Source: Glycocaulis alkaliphilus (GTDB taxonomy: Bacteria > Pseudomonadota > Alphaproteobacteria > Caulobacterales > Maricaulaceae). Taken from it: a stretch of DNA of 64,000 nt. This document shows positions 15,721-24,714 of this stretch, in pieces. Each line of letters opens with the position of its first letter. The stretch's first letter is position 1. The stretch lies in the NCBI RefSeq assembly GCF_004000605.1, contig NZ_CP018911.1:2585001-2649000 (forward strand), in the 5' to 3' direction. A program made the position numbers and the translations under genes. The notes under the pieces were generated by a model. The model was given only the letters and a program-made list of their open reading frames with translations. It had not been told where the DNA came from and made no database searches.

Positions 15721-16695
15721 TCAGAAGGTGAGGATAACTTTCCCTTTCACCCGGCGTTCCATGATGTCGGCAAAGGCCTTGGCAAATTCGTCCAGCGGAT
15801 AGGCGGCCGAAATGTGCGGCACGATCTTCCCGGCCTCGTAGAGATCAAACAGCTCTTTCATGTTCTGCGCGTTTTCGCGCGGATTGCGGCCCGCCCACGC
15901 GCCCCAGAACACGCCCAGAATGTCGCGGCTGTTCAGCAGGGCCAGATTGAGCGGCACTTTGGGGATCGGCCCGGCGGCAAAGCCAATGACTAGATAGCGC
16001 CCGCCCCAGCCCGTAGCCCGCAAGGCGGCTTCGGAATAATCCCCGCCCACAGGGTCATAGACAACGTCCACGCCCTTGTTTGCGGTGATCTCGCGCACGC
16101 GGGCTTTAAGGTCTTCGCTGGTATAATTGATCAGCTCGTCGGCCCCGCCTTCGCGCGCAATCTCCAGCTTCTCTGCCGAGCTCGCCGCTGCGATCACCTT
16201 CGCGCCCATTGCCTTGGCCAGCTGCACGGTGGCAAGGCCAACCCCGCCCGCAGCGCCCAGCACCAGCACGGTCTCGCCGGGTTTCAGCTTCGCGCGCTGT
16301 TTCAGCGCATGATAGGACGTGCCGTAAATCGTGGTGAAGGCAGCCGCGTGCTCAAAGCTCATCACATCAGGGATCGGAATTACCTGGGCTGCGGGGGCGA
16401 CAGCCTGCTCGGCAAATCCGCCCAGCATGGTCGCCACGATCACCCGGTCGCCCGGCTTGAAGCCTGACGCACCCTTGCCAAGCTCGGAGACCACGCCGGC
16501 GCACTCCGTGCCCGGAATGAAGGGGAAGGGCGGCTGGGCCTGATACTTGCCCTCGACCAGAAGGATGTCGGGAAAGTTGACGCCTGCTGCCTTCACATCG
16601 ACCTGCACAAAGCCCTCATTGAGCGGCGGAGCGTCCACTTCCGCCACTTCCAGATTCTCGTAGGGGCCAAATTCCTTGCAGATCAGAGCGCGCAT
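15721..16695 (-). CDS. Zinc-independent NADPH:quinone oxidoreductase (MDR superfamily)
   Basis: This 324-residue enzyme belongs to the quinone oxidoreductase branch of medium-chain dehydrogenases. The nucleotide-binding loop is 'VLGAAGGVGLATVQLAK', and the catalytic-zinc cysteines of alcohol dehydrogenases are not apparent. 'FPFIPGTECAGVV' near residue 60 is the family signature. It probably reduces quinones or enoyl compounds with NADPH; the substrate cannot be read. The stop lies 45 bases after the asparaginase start region, so the two may share a transcript. Confidence 0.88.
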   Translation of the reverse strand: MRALICKEFGPYENLEVAEVDAPPLNEGFVQVDVKAAGVNFPDILLVEGKYQAQPPFPFIPGTECAGVVSELGKGASGFKPGDRVIVATMLGGFAEQAVAPAAQVIPIPDVMSFEHAAAFTTIYGTSYHALKQRAKLKPGETVLVLGAAGGVGLATVQLAKAMGAKVIAAASSAEKLEIAREGGADELINYTSEDLKARVREITANKGVDVVYDPVGGDYSEAALRATGWGGRYLVIGFAAGPIPKVPLNLALLNSRDILGVFWGAWAGRNPRENAQNMKELFDLYEAGKIVPHISAAYPLDEFAKAFADIMERRVKGKVILTF

Positions 16696-16792
16696 GCGGA
16701 TTGTCCTTTTCGTACTGGGTCAGGTCAGTTGCGCCAGACCTTAAAGGCTGGTGCCCGCCAAGGGCAATGCGCGAAGCCTGCACCTCCCGGAC

Positions 16793-16828
16793 AAAAATGG
16801 CCCTGCGGCGGGCAAGAACCGCAGGGCC
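16793..16828 (-). terminator. Rho-independent terminator of the outer-membrane barrel gene
   Basis: On the minus strand a 10-base-pair stem, GGCCCTGCGG and CCGCAGGGCC (16799-16808 with 16819-16828), is followed directly by ATTTTTG. It lies about 40 bases past the stop of the gene at 16867. Confidence 0.8.
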
Positions 16829-16866
16829 ACTCGATCCGGCTTGCCGGATATTACTGACAGTCCGGA

Positions 16867-17661
16867 CTAGAAGTAGAAGCGCACGCCCGCTTCCAGAATG
16901 TTGGAACGGTTCTCAATATCCAGCGTGGCCGGGAACAGGTTGACACTGAGATCCACATCCTGCGTCGCGCGGTAGCGATACCCGCCAAAGATCTGGACGC
17001 GGTCCGACACATCAAAGCTCGCGCCGGCCATCAGCTGGTAGGCGAACACCGTCTCGCGGCTATTGATGATATCGACATCGGACGGGTTAAAGCGGACCTT
17101 CACACTCGACGCGCCAATGCCCGCGCCGGCATAAAGCCCCAGCGGGCCTTCAAGATCGAAATCGTAATAGGCGTTGATCATGAAGCTGGTATTGCGGATC
17201 ACGCCCCGCCCGTCAGCCACCAGATCAGCCACGGTCACGCCCAGCGCGGGCGAGCCGGTAATCAGGACAGCCGCATCAGCCGCCCCGATCGGGTTGCCGC
17301 CGACCGTCACATCGGTGTGGGTGTCGACATCGCTGGATGAATAGCCGATCTCGGCCTCAAAGCGCAGCCCACTCGCCAGGCGCCAGCCATAGGCTGCACT
17401 GACAAATCCGCCCGTATCGAACTCGGTGTTCCAGCCCAGCGGGGTGCCTGAGGCCAGCACGGTACCAGCCGGCACGGCAACGCCTTCACCGGTTGTGAAA
17501 TCGCTGGTGAAGCTGCCGGAATTGGAGCTGTCGCTCTGGAAATTGAACCCGGCAGACGCCGAGACATATTGCTGTGCGGATGCACCCGCGGCCAGCGCCA
17601 TGGCGAGCGCCGATGCGGCAAGACCCGTACGCAGGGCCGAAAGGCGGTTTGAGTAGCTCAT
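16867..17661 (-). CDS. Outer-membrane beta-barrel protein
   Basis: The 264-residue protein starts at ATG 17661 behind AAGGAG. It has an Ala-rich signal peptide cut after 'AAGASAQ', then alternating beta strands typical of an eight-stranded OmpA/OMP25-like barrel ('YVSASAGFNF', 'GFVSAAYGWRL', 'FGGYRYRATQDVDL') and a C-terminal aromatic 'RFYF' recognised by the BAM machinery. It probably stabilises the outer membrane or acts as a small porin; a substrate cannot be read. It has its own terminator and a promoter region with a 12-base tandem repeat. Confidence 0.82.
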   Translation of the reverse strand: MSYSNRLSALRTGLAASALAMALAAGASAQQYVSASAGFNFQSDSSNSGSFTSDFTTGEGVAVPAGTVLASGTPLGWNTEFDTGGFVSAAYGWRLASGLRFEAEIGYSSSDVDTHTDVTVGGNPIGAADAAVLITGSPALGVTVADLVADGRGVIRNTSFMINAYYDFDLEGPLGLYAGAGIGASSVKVRFNPSDVDIINSRETVFAYQLMAGASFDVSDRVQIFGGYRYRATQDVDLSVNLFPATLDIENRSNILEAGVRFYF

Positions 17662-17689
17662 CTCTGTCTCCTTCTTGGATGGCCGAAAG

Positions 17690-17715
17690 GGATATGCAAT
17701 ATCGGATATGCAATA
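17690..17715. promoter_or_regulatory. Tandem 12-base repeat in the OMP/TetR divergent promoter region
   Basis: GGATATGCAATA occurs exactly twice (17690-17701 and 17704-17715), 14 bases apart, about 30 bases before the OMP start codon. The region is A+T-rich against its surroundings. It could be a double activator or repressor site or a leader element. The divergent TetR gene starts 130 bases away. Confidence 0.45.
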
Positions 17716-17845
17716 GTAGATAAGAAGGACAAGGGCCCGGCGTGCTTTTGCGCAGACATGCGCCCGGCCGGGCAAGGCGCTGCAATCACAGAGGCGTCCG
17801 GCAGATGGCGAACGCCTCACGTGCAATGACAGGAGAAGTGTCGTA

Positions 17846-18550
17846 ATGGACGAAGCAGCACCGGACCGATTCCCTGCGCCCGGAAACGACAACCAGACGG
17901 CAGACACGCCGCACGCCCTTCGCCCGGAGACGGCCATGACCGCGTCGCCCGCCCTGCACTCCGACCGTCAGCGCGAATTGCTGGACATGCTCTCCGTCGC
18001 GGCCGTCGCTGACCGTTCAGGGCCGGTTTCCTTGCGCCAGTTCGCCATAAGGGCGGGTGTGTCGGAGCCGACGCTGCGCCATTTCTTCAAGGACCGCCAG
18101 GGCGTCGTCATCGCCATTTTGCACCATTTCGCGCGGCAGGCCGGCGCATGGCTTGCCCTGTCTGCCTCCCCCGCAGACACGCTGGAAACCGCGGTGAAGG
18201 GCTATCTCGATCTGGCCCTGCAGGGCTTTGACAATTCGCTCTTCGTGCAGGCTCACGCGTTTGCACTGGTGGAATCCATTCATGACCCGGTTGTCGGGCG
18301 GGCCTATCTCGACATCGTCGTTGAGCCGTCGCTGCAAGCCATTGAGGCACGCCTTGGCCCAAGTCTTGACCCGGAGGGCCACAACCCTGACCGGGTGCGC
18401 CATGGCGCACTGGCGCTCTACTCCACCATGCTGTTTGCGATACTGCACCAGCGCCTGCTCCATGGCGACGAGGCGAGGCCTCTGGCCATGAACGCCTTTT
18501 TTTCCGATCTCGTGACCCTGTTCGGCGGCGGGCTGGCACCAAAGGCTTGA
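17846..18550 (+). CDS. TetR/AcrR family transcriptional regulator
   Basis: This 234-residue regulator has an extended polar N-terminus (about 35 residues; an internal ATG at codon 31 is possible) and a TetR DNA-binding helix-turn-helix 'VSLRQFAIRAGVSEPTLRHFFKDR' in part, at about 60-85. The C-terminal region has the helical TetR ligand fold. It lies 60 bases before the Rieske oxygenase on the same strand and is divergent from the OMP gene. Regulation of the oxygenase and AbgT transporter is likely from position. Confidence 0.83.
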   Translation: MDEAAPDRFPAPGNDNQTADTPHALRPETAMTASPALHSDRQRELLDMLSVAAVADRSGPVSLRQFAIRAGVSEPTLRHFFKDRQGVVIAILHHFARQAGAWLALSASPADTLETAVKGYLDLALQGFDNSLFVQAHAFALVESIHDPVVGRAYLDIVVEPSLQAIEARLGPSLDPEGHNPDRVRHGALALYSTMLFAILHQRLLHGDEARPLAMNAFFSDLVTLFGGGLAPKA

Positions 18551-18610
18551 TAATGCGCCGCCAGCCTCCGATAACCGGACCGTCTGTGATGACCGGGAGC
18601 CGACTTTTCC

Positions 18611-19696
18611 ATGTTTCTGCGTAATATCTGGTATTATGCCTGCCCGGCCTCGGACCTGAAGCCCGGCAAGATGCTGCACAAGGTTCTCCTGGGCGAGCCG
18701 GTCGTGTTTGCGCGCGGCAGTGACGGCGCGGTGTTCGCCTTGCGCGATCTGTGTCCGCATCGCGGCGTACCGCTCTCGGCCGGGCGCCTGTGCGCGGCAG
18801 GCAGCACGGTGGATGGAAAGACGCTGGGCGAGCCCCAGATCGAGTGCCCCTATCATGGCTGGCGGTTCGGCCCCGACGGCGCATGCAAGGCCATACCCGC
18901 TCTGGTCACCGGCCAGGAAATGGATATTGGCCGGATCCGGGTGCGGCGCTATCCGGTGCGCGAGCTGCAGGGCAATATCTGGATATGGATGCCCATGGCC
19001 AGTGACGGTCCGGTGCTGGACGACACGCCAGAGCCTGATCACGAACCCCCGGTCATGCCGGAAGTGGGCGAGCGTTCGCCCACCCTGATCGAACGCATGG
19101 TCTTCGACTGCCATGTCGATCACGCCGTTATCGGCCTGATGGATCCCGCGCACGGGCCTTATGTCCACCGCTCGGTCTTCTGGCGCTCGGAAAAATCCAT
19201 GCACGAGAAGGAAAAAGCGTTCGGGCCAAGCGAGCTGGGCTTCACCATGCTGCCGCACACGCCGTCGAAAAACTCGCGCTTTTACAAAATCCTCGGCGGC
19301 AATCTGACCACCGCGATCAGCTTCCGCCTGCCGGGCGTCCGGGTGGAGCACATCACCGCAGGCACGCGCGGCCACGTTGTCGGGCTGACATCAGTGACCC
19401 CGCTCACCGAAACATCCACCGAGGTGACACAGAGCTTCTACTGGACACTGCCCGTTCTGGGTGCGCTGAAGCCCGTGCTGCGGCCCTTCGTGCGCTCCTT
19501 CCTGAAACAGGATGGCGACATGGTGAACATCCAGAAGGAAGGCCTGAAGTTTGATCCCCGCCTGATGCTCATCAATGACAGCGATGTGCAGGCAAAATGG
19601 TATTTCCGGCTGAAGGACGCCTGGGAGAAGGGCGGCGGCGCGCGCACCGGCTTCGAGAACCCGGTACAACCTGCGAGCCTGCGCTGGCGTAGCTGA
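18611..19696 (+). CDS. Rieske [2Fe-2S] aromatic-ring-hydroxylating-type oxygenase, alpha subunit
   Basis: The 361-residue protein has a Rieske domain with C48-x-H50 ('CPHRG') and C79-x2-H82 ('CPYHGW'). The catalytic domain holds the mononuclear iron triad D178, H181, H186 ('MDPAHGPYVH'). Such enzymes take electrons from a reductase and use O2 to hydroxylate or demethylate substrates. No reductase or ferredoxin gene is adjacent. It is the intact paralogue of the Rieske-less protein at 4355-5263. Flanked by a TetR gene and an AbgT-family carrier, it may act on an aromatic acid; the substrate is not known. Confidence 0.9.
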   Translation: MFLRNIWYYACPASDLKPGKMLHKVLLGEPVVFARGSDGAVFALRDLCPHRGVPLSAGRLCAAGSTVDGKTLGEPQIECPYHGWRFGPDGACKAIPALVTGQEMDIGRIRVRRYPVRELQGNIWIWMPMASDGPVLDDTPEPDHEPPVMPEVGERSPTLIERMVFDCHVDHAVIGLMDPAHGPYVHRSVFWRSEKSMHEKEKAFGPSELGFTMLPHTPSKNSRFYKILGGNLTTAISFRLPGVRVEHITAGTRGHVVGLTSVTPLTETSTEVTQSFYWTLPVLGALKPVLRPFVRSFLKQDGDMVNIQKEGLKFDPRLMLINDSDVQAKWYFRLKDAWEKGGGARTGFENPVQPASLRWRS

Positions 19697-19777
19697 GGCA
19701 CGCGCAGGACTGGACCCGGCCAGCCGCGCCGGGCATGGTAGGCGCTTCCCCCCCCCAGCAGTTGACGAGTTTGCCCG

Positions 19778-21451
19778 GTGACAGAGACGAGCCCTGCAAC
19801 ACGCGCCGAGAAGCGCGGCGCCATGACCCGCTTTCTTGATGGTGTGGAATGGCTGGGCAATCTCCTGCCTCATCCTGTCACCCTTTTTGCGATCCTGGCC
19901 GGCCTGATGATCCTGGCCTCTGGCCTGTTTGGCGGCGTGATGGAAGTGGCTGTGGAAGACCCGCGCCCCGAAGGCGCGAGCGGACGCGCAGCCGATGGCA
20001 TGATCCGCGCCGTCAGCCTGATGAATGAAGATGGCTTCCGGCGCATCTTCACCAGCCTCACCACCAATTTCACCAGCTTTGCGCCGCTAGGCGTCGTGCT
20101 GGTGGCGATGCTGGGCGTCGGCGTGGCGGAGAAATCAGGGCTTCTGTCTGCCGCCGTGCGTTCCATCGTGCTCGGCGCGAACCGGCATACCGTCACCGTA
20201 GCCGTGGTGTTTGCAGGCGTGCTCTCCAACACCGCATCGGAGATGGGTTATGTGGTTCTGGTGCCGCTGGCGGGCGCGGTGTTCTACGCGCTGGGACGCC
20301 ATCCGCTCGCCGGCATGGCCGCCGCCTTTGCGGGCACATCGGGCGGCTATAGCGCGAACCTGCTGATCGGCACGATCGACCCCCTGCTGGCGGGCATCAC
20401 GACCGAGGCCGCGCAGCTGATTGATCCGGGCTATGTCGTCTCGGCGCCCGCCAACTGGTATTTCATGGTGATCTCGACCTTCATGATCACGGTCGTCGGT
20501 TCGCTCGTCACCATTTTCATCGTCGAGCCGAAGCTGGGCAAATACGATTCCAGCCGCGCCGACCCGGCCGTCCTCGACAAGAACATGATGCAGCCGGTAT
20601 CCGGCGCAGAGAAGAAGGGCCTGGTCTGGGCGGGTATCGCCACTTTGGCTGTCTTTGCCGCCATGGCCTGGACGCTGATGGGCGACGAACTCTCGCTAAG
20701 CCTCCCCTTTATCGGCTCGCTGTTCTCGTTTGGGGTGCCTGACTGGCTGCCCGGCTGGGGCGCGCTGCGCAATCCCGATACCGGCTCCATCTTCCAGCAG
20801 GCGCCCTTCTTCACCGGCTTCGTGACCTGGATATTCCTCTTCTTCCTCATCGTCGGCTTTGCCTATGGCCGCGCCGCCGGGACGATGAAGAATGACCGGG
20901 ATGTGATTGACGGCATGGCGTCTGCCATCTCCACGCTCGGCCTCTACATCGTGCTGGTCTTCTTCGCCGCCCAGTTCGTTGCTTTCTTTGGCTGGTCGAA
21001 CCTCGGCGCGATTACCGCCGTCACCGGCGCACAATTCCTCACAGACACCGGCATGACCGGCCCGGCCATTTTCATCGGCTTCATCCTGATGTGCTGCTTT
21101 GTGAACCTGATGCTGGGCTCGGCCAGCGCGCAATGGGCGGTGACCGCGCCCATCTTCGTGCCCATGCTGATGCTGGTGGGCTATTCGCCCGAAGTGATCC
21201 AGGCCGCCTACCGGATCGGGGATTCATCGACCAATATCATCACGCCCATGATGAGCTATTTCGGCCTGATCCTCGCCTGGATGACGCGCTATGACAAAAA
21301 CTTGGGTATCGGCACCGTCATCGCGATGATGCTGCCCTACTCGGTTGCCTTCCTGGTCATCTGGGTCGCGCTGTTCTTCCTGTGGACCTTCGGCCTTGGC
21401 CTGCCGGTCGGTCCGGGATCGCCGACCTTCTACGAGATGCCCGCGGGGTAG
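19778..21451 (+). CDS. AbgT-family transporter
   Basis: This 557-residue inner-membrane protein shows the AbgT fold: 'LLPHPVTLFAILAGL', about eleven hydrophobic segments, two re-entrant-like stretches and the family C-terminus 'RIGDSSTNIITPMMSYFGLI'. Members import p-aminobenzoyl-glutamate in E. coli and export sulfonamides in Neisseria and Alcanivorax. The start is GTG 19778; ATG 19823 is an alternative. It lies 81 bases after the Rieske oxygenase, so the oxygenase and carrier may handle the same aromatic acid or amide. Confidence 0.9.
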   Translation: MTETSPATRAEKRGAMTRFLDGVEWLGNLLPHPVTLFAILAGLMILASGLFGGVMEVAVEDPRPEGASGRAADGMIRAVSLMNEDGFRRIFTSLTTNFTSFAPLGVVLVAMLGVGVAEKSGLLSAAVRSIVLGANRHTVTVAVVFAGVLSNTASEMGYVVLVPLAGAVFYALGRHPLAGMAAAFAGTSGGYSANLLIGTIDPLLAGITTEAAQLIDPGYVVSAPANWYFMVISTFMITVVGSLVTIFIVEPKLGKYDSSRADPAVLDKNMMQPVSGAEKKGLVWAGIATLAVFAAMAWTLMGDELSLSLPFIGSLFSFGVPDWLPGWGALRNPDTGSIFQQAPFFTGFVTWIFLFFLIVGFAYGRAAGTMKNDRDVIDGMASAISTLGLYIVLVFFAAQFVAFFGWSNLGAITAVTGAQFLTDTGMTGPAIFIGFILMCCFVNLMLGSASAQWAVTAPIFVPMLMLVGYSPEVIQAAYRIGDSSTNIITPMMSYFGLILAWMTRYDKNLGIGTVIAMMLPYSVAFLVIWVALFFLWTFGLGLPVGPGSPTFYEMPAG

Positions 21452-22594
21452 TTACTGTTGGCGCGCGCCGGTGCCTTCAATGGCGCCGGCGGCCGCTGCG
21501 GCAGGCGCCAGGATGATCTCGGTTGCCTGGCGGACCACATTGACCGAAAGGCTCAAAGGACCGCGCACGCCGCCCGCCTGGGCCGCTGGCTCCACCCCGA
21601 AATCGCGCGTTCCGGCGAACAGGGCAATCAGCTGCGGCGACATGGACACTGTGGAATGGCGCATCGGGTCTGCCGTATCGAAGCTGGACACATCGACCAC
21701 GGTGAGGCGCAGATCGGCCACTTCCTCGACCGAACGCAGGGAACCCAGCCGGTCGGTCTGGCCGCGCAGCACCGCCGAGGCGCGCAAGGCCCGGTCACGG
21801 GTGGAGGTGAAGACAATGAAGTCAATATCGGAGGCTTCACCGATGACGGTGAGCTGACTGCGGAACACGTCCACGCTCAGATCCGGTGACATCAGGGCCA
21901 CCTGCCCTATCCGGTTCAGGACCTCGGCATCGTTGGCATCAGACAGGTCACGCAAGGTTTCCAGCGTCAGCATCGACCCCATGGAATGGGCAATGATCAT
22001 GATCCGGTCTGCCTGCGCGCGCGAGGCAAGGCGCAGCGTGTCGGCAAGCCCGTCCCGGCTGATGAACACGCTGTCGAGATCGTAGGCGTAATAGCGCGGA
22101 TCCCCCGCGCTCGGCCAGGCAAAGTAGAGCGGCACGCCGGGTATCTCGAAATCGTGCATCATCTGGGCGAAGCGGAACAGGCCGCTGCCAAACGTCTCGT
22201 TATACCCGTGTACGAAAATGACAAGGATGCGCTCCTCCTCGTCGAGCTGGGAGAGCTTTCGGTTCAGCGTGTCGAGGAAGACATCCTGCCCGCTGAGCGT
22301 TTCAGCGAATGCCAGAGTGAAATGGCGCATCGGATCGGGCGTGCCGCGCGGGTAGCGGATGCGGCCCGGCTCGCGGTCTGGCGGAATGGAAACCGTATGC
22401 ACGCCGTAGCTGAGCGTCTCCGAGCGCTCGCGCCCGAACAGAGTCGCGTCATCGGTTGGTGCGCGGCCCGAAACCGTCAATACCGGCTGACGGGCGACGT
22501 CCCGCGGCAACTCCTCGAACTGGGCGACGCTAAGAGTGGGCGCACAGGCGCTGACACATAGCAGGGCCAGCATGGCCGAGACGGCATTGCGCAA
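21452..22594 (-). CDS. Alpha/beta-hydrolase lipoprotein (DUF900 family)
   Basis: A DUF900 alpha/beta hydrolase: 'ILVIFVHGYNETFGSG', the nucleophile elbow 'IIAHSMGSML' and the later 'VALMSPDLSVDVF'. The start is best placed at TTG 22594, which gives a lipoprotein signal ('MRNAVSAMLALLCVSAC', Cys17) directly after the ParA stop. An ATG at 22573 leaves a signal that is too short. The protein has 380 residues and probably faces the periplasm. Its substrate is unknown. It is downstream of the ParA-like ATPase and bactofilin on the same strand. Confidence 0.78.
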   Translation of the reverse strand: MRNAVSAMLALLCVSACAPTLSVAQFEELPRDVARQPVLTVSGRAPTDDATLFGRERSETLSYGVHTVSIPPDREPGRIRYPRGTPDPMRHFTLAFAETLSGQDVFLDTLNRKLSQLDEEERILVIFVHGYNETFGSGLFRFAQMMHDFEIPGVPLYFAWPSAGDPRYYAYDLDSVFISRDGLADTLRLASRAQADRIMIIAHSMGSMLTLETLRDLSDANDAEVLNRIGQVALMSPDLSVDVFRSQLTVIGEASDIDFIVFTSTRDRALRASAVLRGQTDRLGSLRSVEEVADLRLTVVDVSSFDTADPMRHSTVSMSPQLIALFAGTRDFGVEPAAQAGGVRGPLSLSVNVVRQATEIILAPAAAAAGAIEGTGARQQ

Positions 22595-22599
22595 CGCGG

Positions 22600-23298
22600 T
22601 TACCCCTGACGGGATCGCATTTGCCGCAGCGCAAAAGTTTCCGCCGACATCCATCGGAAAAAGTCACCATTCTCGAGGAAAACCGAGGCGATATTCGCGT
22701 CACCCGGCTCGAAGTGGAAGACTTCGCGCAAAGTACGTGAGAACGCAAGTGCAGGCGCTATCCGGACCGAGTGCCCGCGGAACGCATCGCGGATGCGCAA
22801 GGCGTGATCATCGCTGAACACCTGATTGGGCACCAGCATGATGCGCGGCTTCACCCCTGACGCCTCCGCCATGCGGCTGGCGGCCTCCTCCAGCTCCGGC
22901 AGGTAGGCCTTGGTGGCCATGATATCGGCATCGGACACAGCGACGGGCACGAAAATGGCATCTGGCTGGATCGCCGGAACCATGGTGCTGGCAGGAAAGC
23001 CCGCCGGCGTATCCACAAACAGGACATCGCTGGAGGCACGCCGGTTATCCAGCGCAGACCGGACGGCATCGGGCGCAACCCTGTGCCCCTCGCCGTGTTC
23101 GTCAGCGAGGTAAAAGGACTGCACGCCCGAGCCGGAGAACCGGCGGACAGCATTGTATGTCGTGCGCAGACGATCGAAATCGATCACGCACACCCGCAGA
23201 TCGTATGTCGCGGCAAAATGGATGGCGCTGAGAAAGGCAAGCGTGCTCTTTCCCGCACCACCCTTGGCGTTTGCGAACATAACGGTGGTGCAGCTCAT
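22600..23298 (-). CDS. Orphan ParA/MinD-like ATPase
   Basis: The 232-residue protein has the deviant Walker A 'KGGAGKST' (12-19) with the signature lysine at 12, an A' region 'VIDFDRLR', and 'DTPAG' as the Walker B-like segment. ParA/MinD ATPases dimerise on DNA or membrane to position cargo. No parB or centromere-like site was seen. It lies 46 bases after the bactofilin gene and its stop abuts the start of the DUF900 lipoprotein. The protein may position bactofilin polymers; this is inferred from context. Confidence 0.82.
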   Translation of the reverse strand: MSCTTVMFANAKGGAGKSTLAFLSAIHFAATYDLRVCVIDFDRLRTTYNAVRRFSGSGVQSFYLADEHGEGHRVAPDAVRSALDNRRASSDVLFVDTPAGFPASTMVPAIQPDAIFVPVAVSDADIMATKAYLPELEEAASRMAEASGVKPRIMLVPNQVFSDDHALRIRDAFRGHSVRIAPALAFSRTLREVFHFEPGDANIASVFLENGDFFRWMSAETFALRQMRSRQG

Positions 23299-23344
23299 GG
23301 CCCTGCCGTCCTGGCTTCCTCAACTGACACGGTCAGCGTGCAGA

Positions 23345-23854
23345 TCAGGATTCGCTATCGTCGGAATCTGAGGCCGGCGAGGTATCGGCGGGCTTGGGCG
23401 CCGAGCCTGTATCACGTGCCGATTGCGAGATTGCCGAGCGCAGATTGCTGAGCGATGACGTCCCTTCCGTGCGGGTCGCGCGGCCTTGCGTATTGATCTG
23501 GCCGACCAGCTGGGCGCCCTCATGGGCTTCCAGCGAACCGTAGGTGATCTGGCCTTCAATGCGCCCGGCTTCGCGGATGGTCAGCTTGCCCGACAGGACC
23601 AGCGTGTCTTCCACGCTGCCCATGATGTCGGCCGTCTCGCTGGAGATGTCGCCCGCGACATGCCCCTTCTCGCCAACGATCAGGTGAACAGCGCGCAGCT
23701 TGCCGCTGAACTGGCCGTCGATACGCGCGGCACCGTCAACATCGAGGACAGCCCCTTCCACGGAGCATTTTTCGCCCATGAAGAAGGCGAGATCCTCGCC
23801 ATTGTCGGGAATGCCGTTCTTGGTGGGCTTGGAGGCAGAAGAGGAATTGCTCAT
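23345..23854 (-). CDS. Bactofilin
   Basis: Bactofilins are polymer-forming cytoskeletal proteins with a right-handed beta-helix that scaffold cell-wall and stalk proteins. This 169-residue example has an unstructured Ser-rich head, a core of about 100 residues in repeating short strands ('VEGAVLDVDGAARIDGQF', 'VAGDISSETADIMG', 'LVLSGKLTIREAGRIEGQI') and a Ser/Asp-rich tail. It is first in a minus-strand trio with the ParA-like ATPase and DUF900 lipoprotein. No M23 peptidase, the usual partner, is adjacent. Confidence 0.9.
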   Translation of the reverse strand: MSNSSSASKPTKNGIPDNGEDLAFFMGEKCSVEGAVLDVDGAARIDGQFSGKLRAVHLIVGEKGHVAGDISSETADIMGSVEDTLVLSGKLTIREAGRIEGQITYGSLEAHEGAQLVGQINTQGRATRTEGTSSLSNLRSAISQSARDTGSAPKPADTSPASDSDDSES

Positions 23855-24074
23855 GAGGGGACCCCAGCTCTTTTGTGATTTATTGCAGTGCTAGCCGAAA
23901 GGCGGGCACTTATCCAGCACCGGACTGAGCGCAAGAGCAAGCCCTTGATACCATTATTCACAAGTGTATGGGCCTTGCCGCTGGCTGCACGCTGCAAACA
24001 GTACCCGGACAGGCATGCCGGCGCGCGCGGACGCCCTGAAGAAGAGTGGTGACGGCAGGGTGATTCCCCGCGCG

Positions 24075-24482
24075 CTAGTTCACGCCGCGCAGGAACTGAT
24101 TGCCGCTATTGGGAATGCACGCCTGGCCGTTAAAGGCGGAGTTGAAGGTTCCATACACAACGCCATAGCTGCCCGGACGGGTCGTGGAACTATAGCCACG
24201 GCCATTATTGGCCCAGGACGGGCACGGATAGCTGGCCGCTCCGTAGACAGGCACAGGGGCATAGCCATATCCCTGATTGCCCTGATTGCCCTGATTGCTG
24301 TAGCGGCGGATCGAAGCGCGCTGGCGCTCAAGGCAGGCATTGCTGAAACCGGCGCGGCTGCCATCCGGGCGGTAGACCGTGCAGCGTTCATAATCGCCGC
24401 TGGAGAGCGCCTGGGCAAAGGTGGGAGCGGGGACGGCAACAAGCGAAGCAAGGGCCAGAACGGCGATACCAGCACGCGGCAT
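24075..24482 (-). CDS. Secreted hypothetical protein with NQG repeats
   Basis: A 135-residue protein with signal peptide 'MPRAGIAVLALASLVAVP' and cleavage near 'TFAQA'. The mature part contains four cysteines, three tandem NQG units ('SNQGNQGNQGYGY') and a Gly/Tyr/Ser-rich stretch. AGGAGG lies upstream of the ATG (24482). I do not recognise the family. The Cys pairs and repeats suggest a small disulfide-bonded periplasmic or surface protein. Confidence 0.6.
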   Translation of the reverse strand: MPRAGIAVLALASLVAVPAPTFAQALSSGDYERCTVYRPDGSRAGFSNACLERQRASIRRYSNQGNQGNQGYGYAPVPVYGAASYPCPSWANNGRGYSSTTRPGSYGVVYGTFNSAFNGQACIPNSGNQFLRGVN

Positions 24483-24638
24483 GTGATTCCTCCTACACGG
24501 CTAAAACCTCGACCCGCAAGGGCAAGGCAGGCTGTGTGCGCCAGCATGAACGCGCCATGAACGCGCTTGCCGGCAACAACAGGGCTCCAGCATGCGCGCG
24601 CCAGCGCGTCTGTGCATCTGAAATTTAAGGAAAGGAAA

Positions 24639-24714
24639 TGGTGCCCAGGGCCGGAATCGAACCAGCGACACGCGGATTTTCAATCCGCTGCTCTACCAAC
24701 TGAGCTACCTGGGC
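24639..24714 (-). tRNA. tRNA-Phe (GAA)
   Basis: A 76-base cloverleaf reads on the minus strand. The acceptor stem is GCCCAGG paired with CCTGGGC, followed by A and an encoded CCA. The anticodon stem-loop is GCGGATTGAAAATCCGC with anticodon GAA. The T arm holds GGTTCGATTCC. It precedes the secreted NQG protein on the same strand and is divergent from a TonB receptor gene. Confidence 0.96.

Noticed and set aside
18017-19375. 452-codon minus-strand ORF opposite the TetR and Rieske genes
   Set aside because: Both plus-strand genes have intact domain motifs; the antisense reading has none.
22600-23298. A full ParABS chromosome-segregation locus
   Set aside because: No parB gene or parS-like TGTTTCACGTGAAACA site was found near this ATPase.
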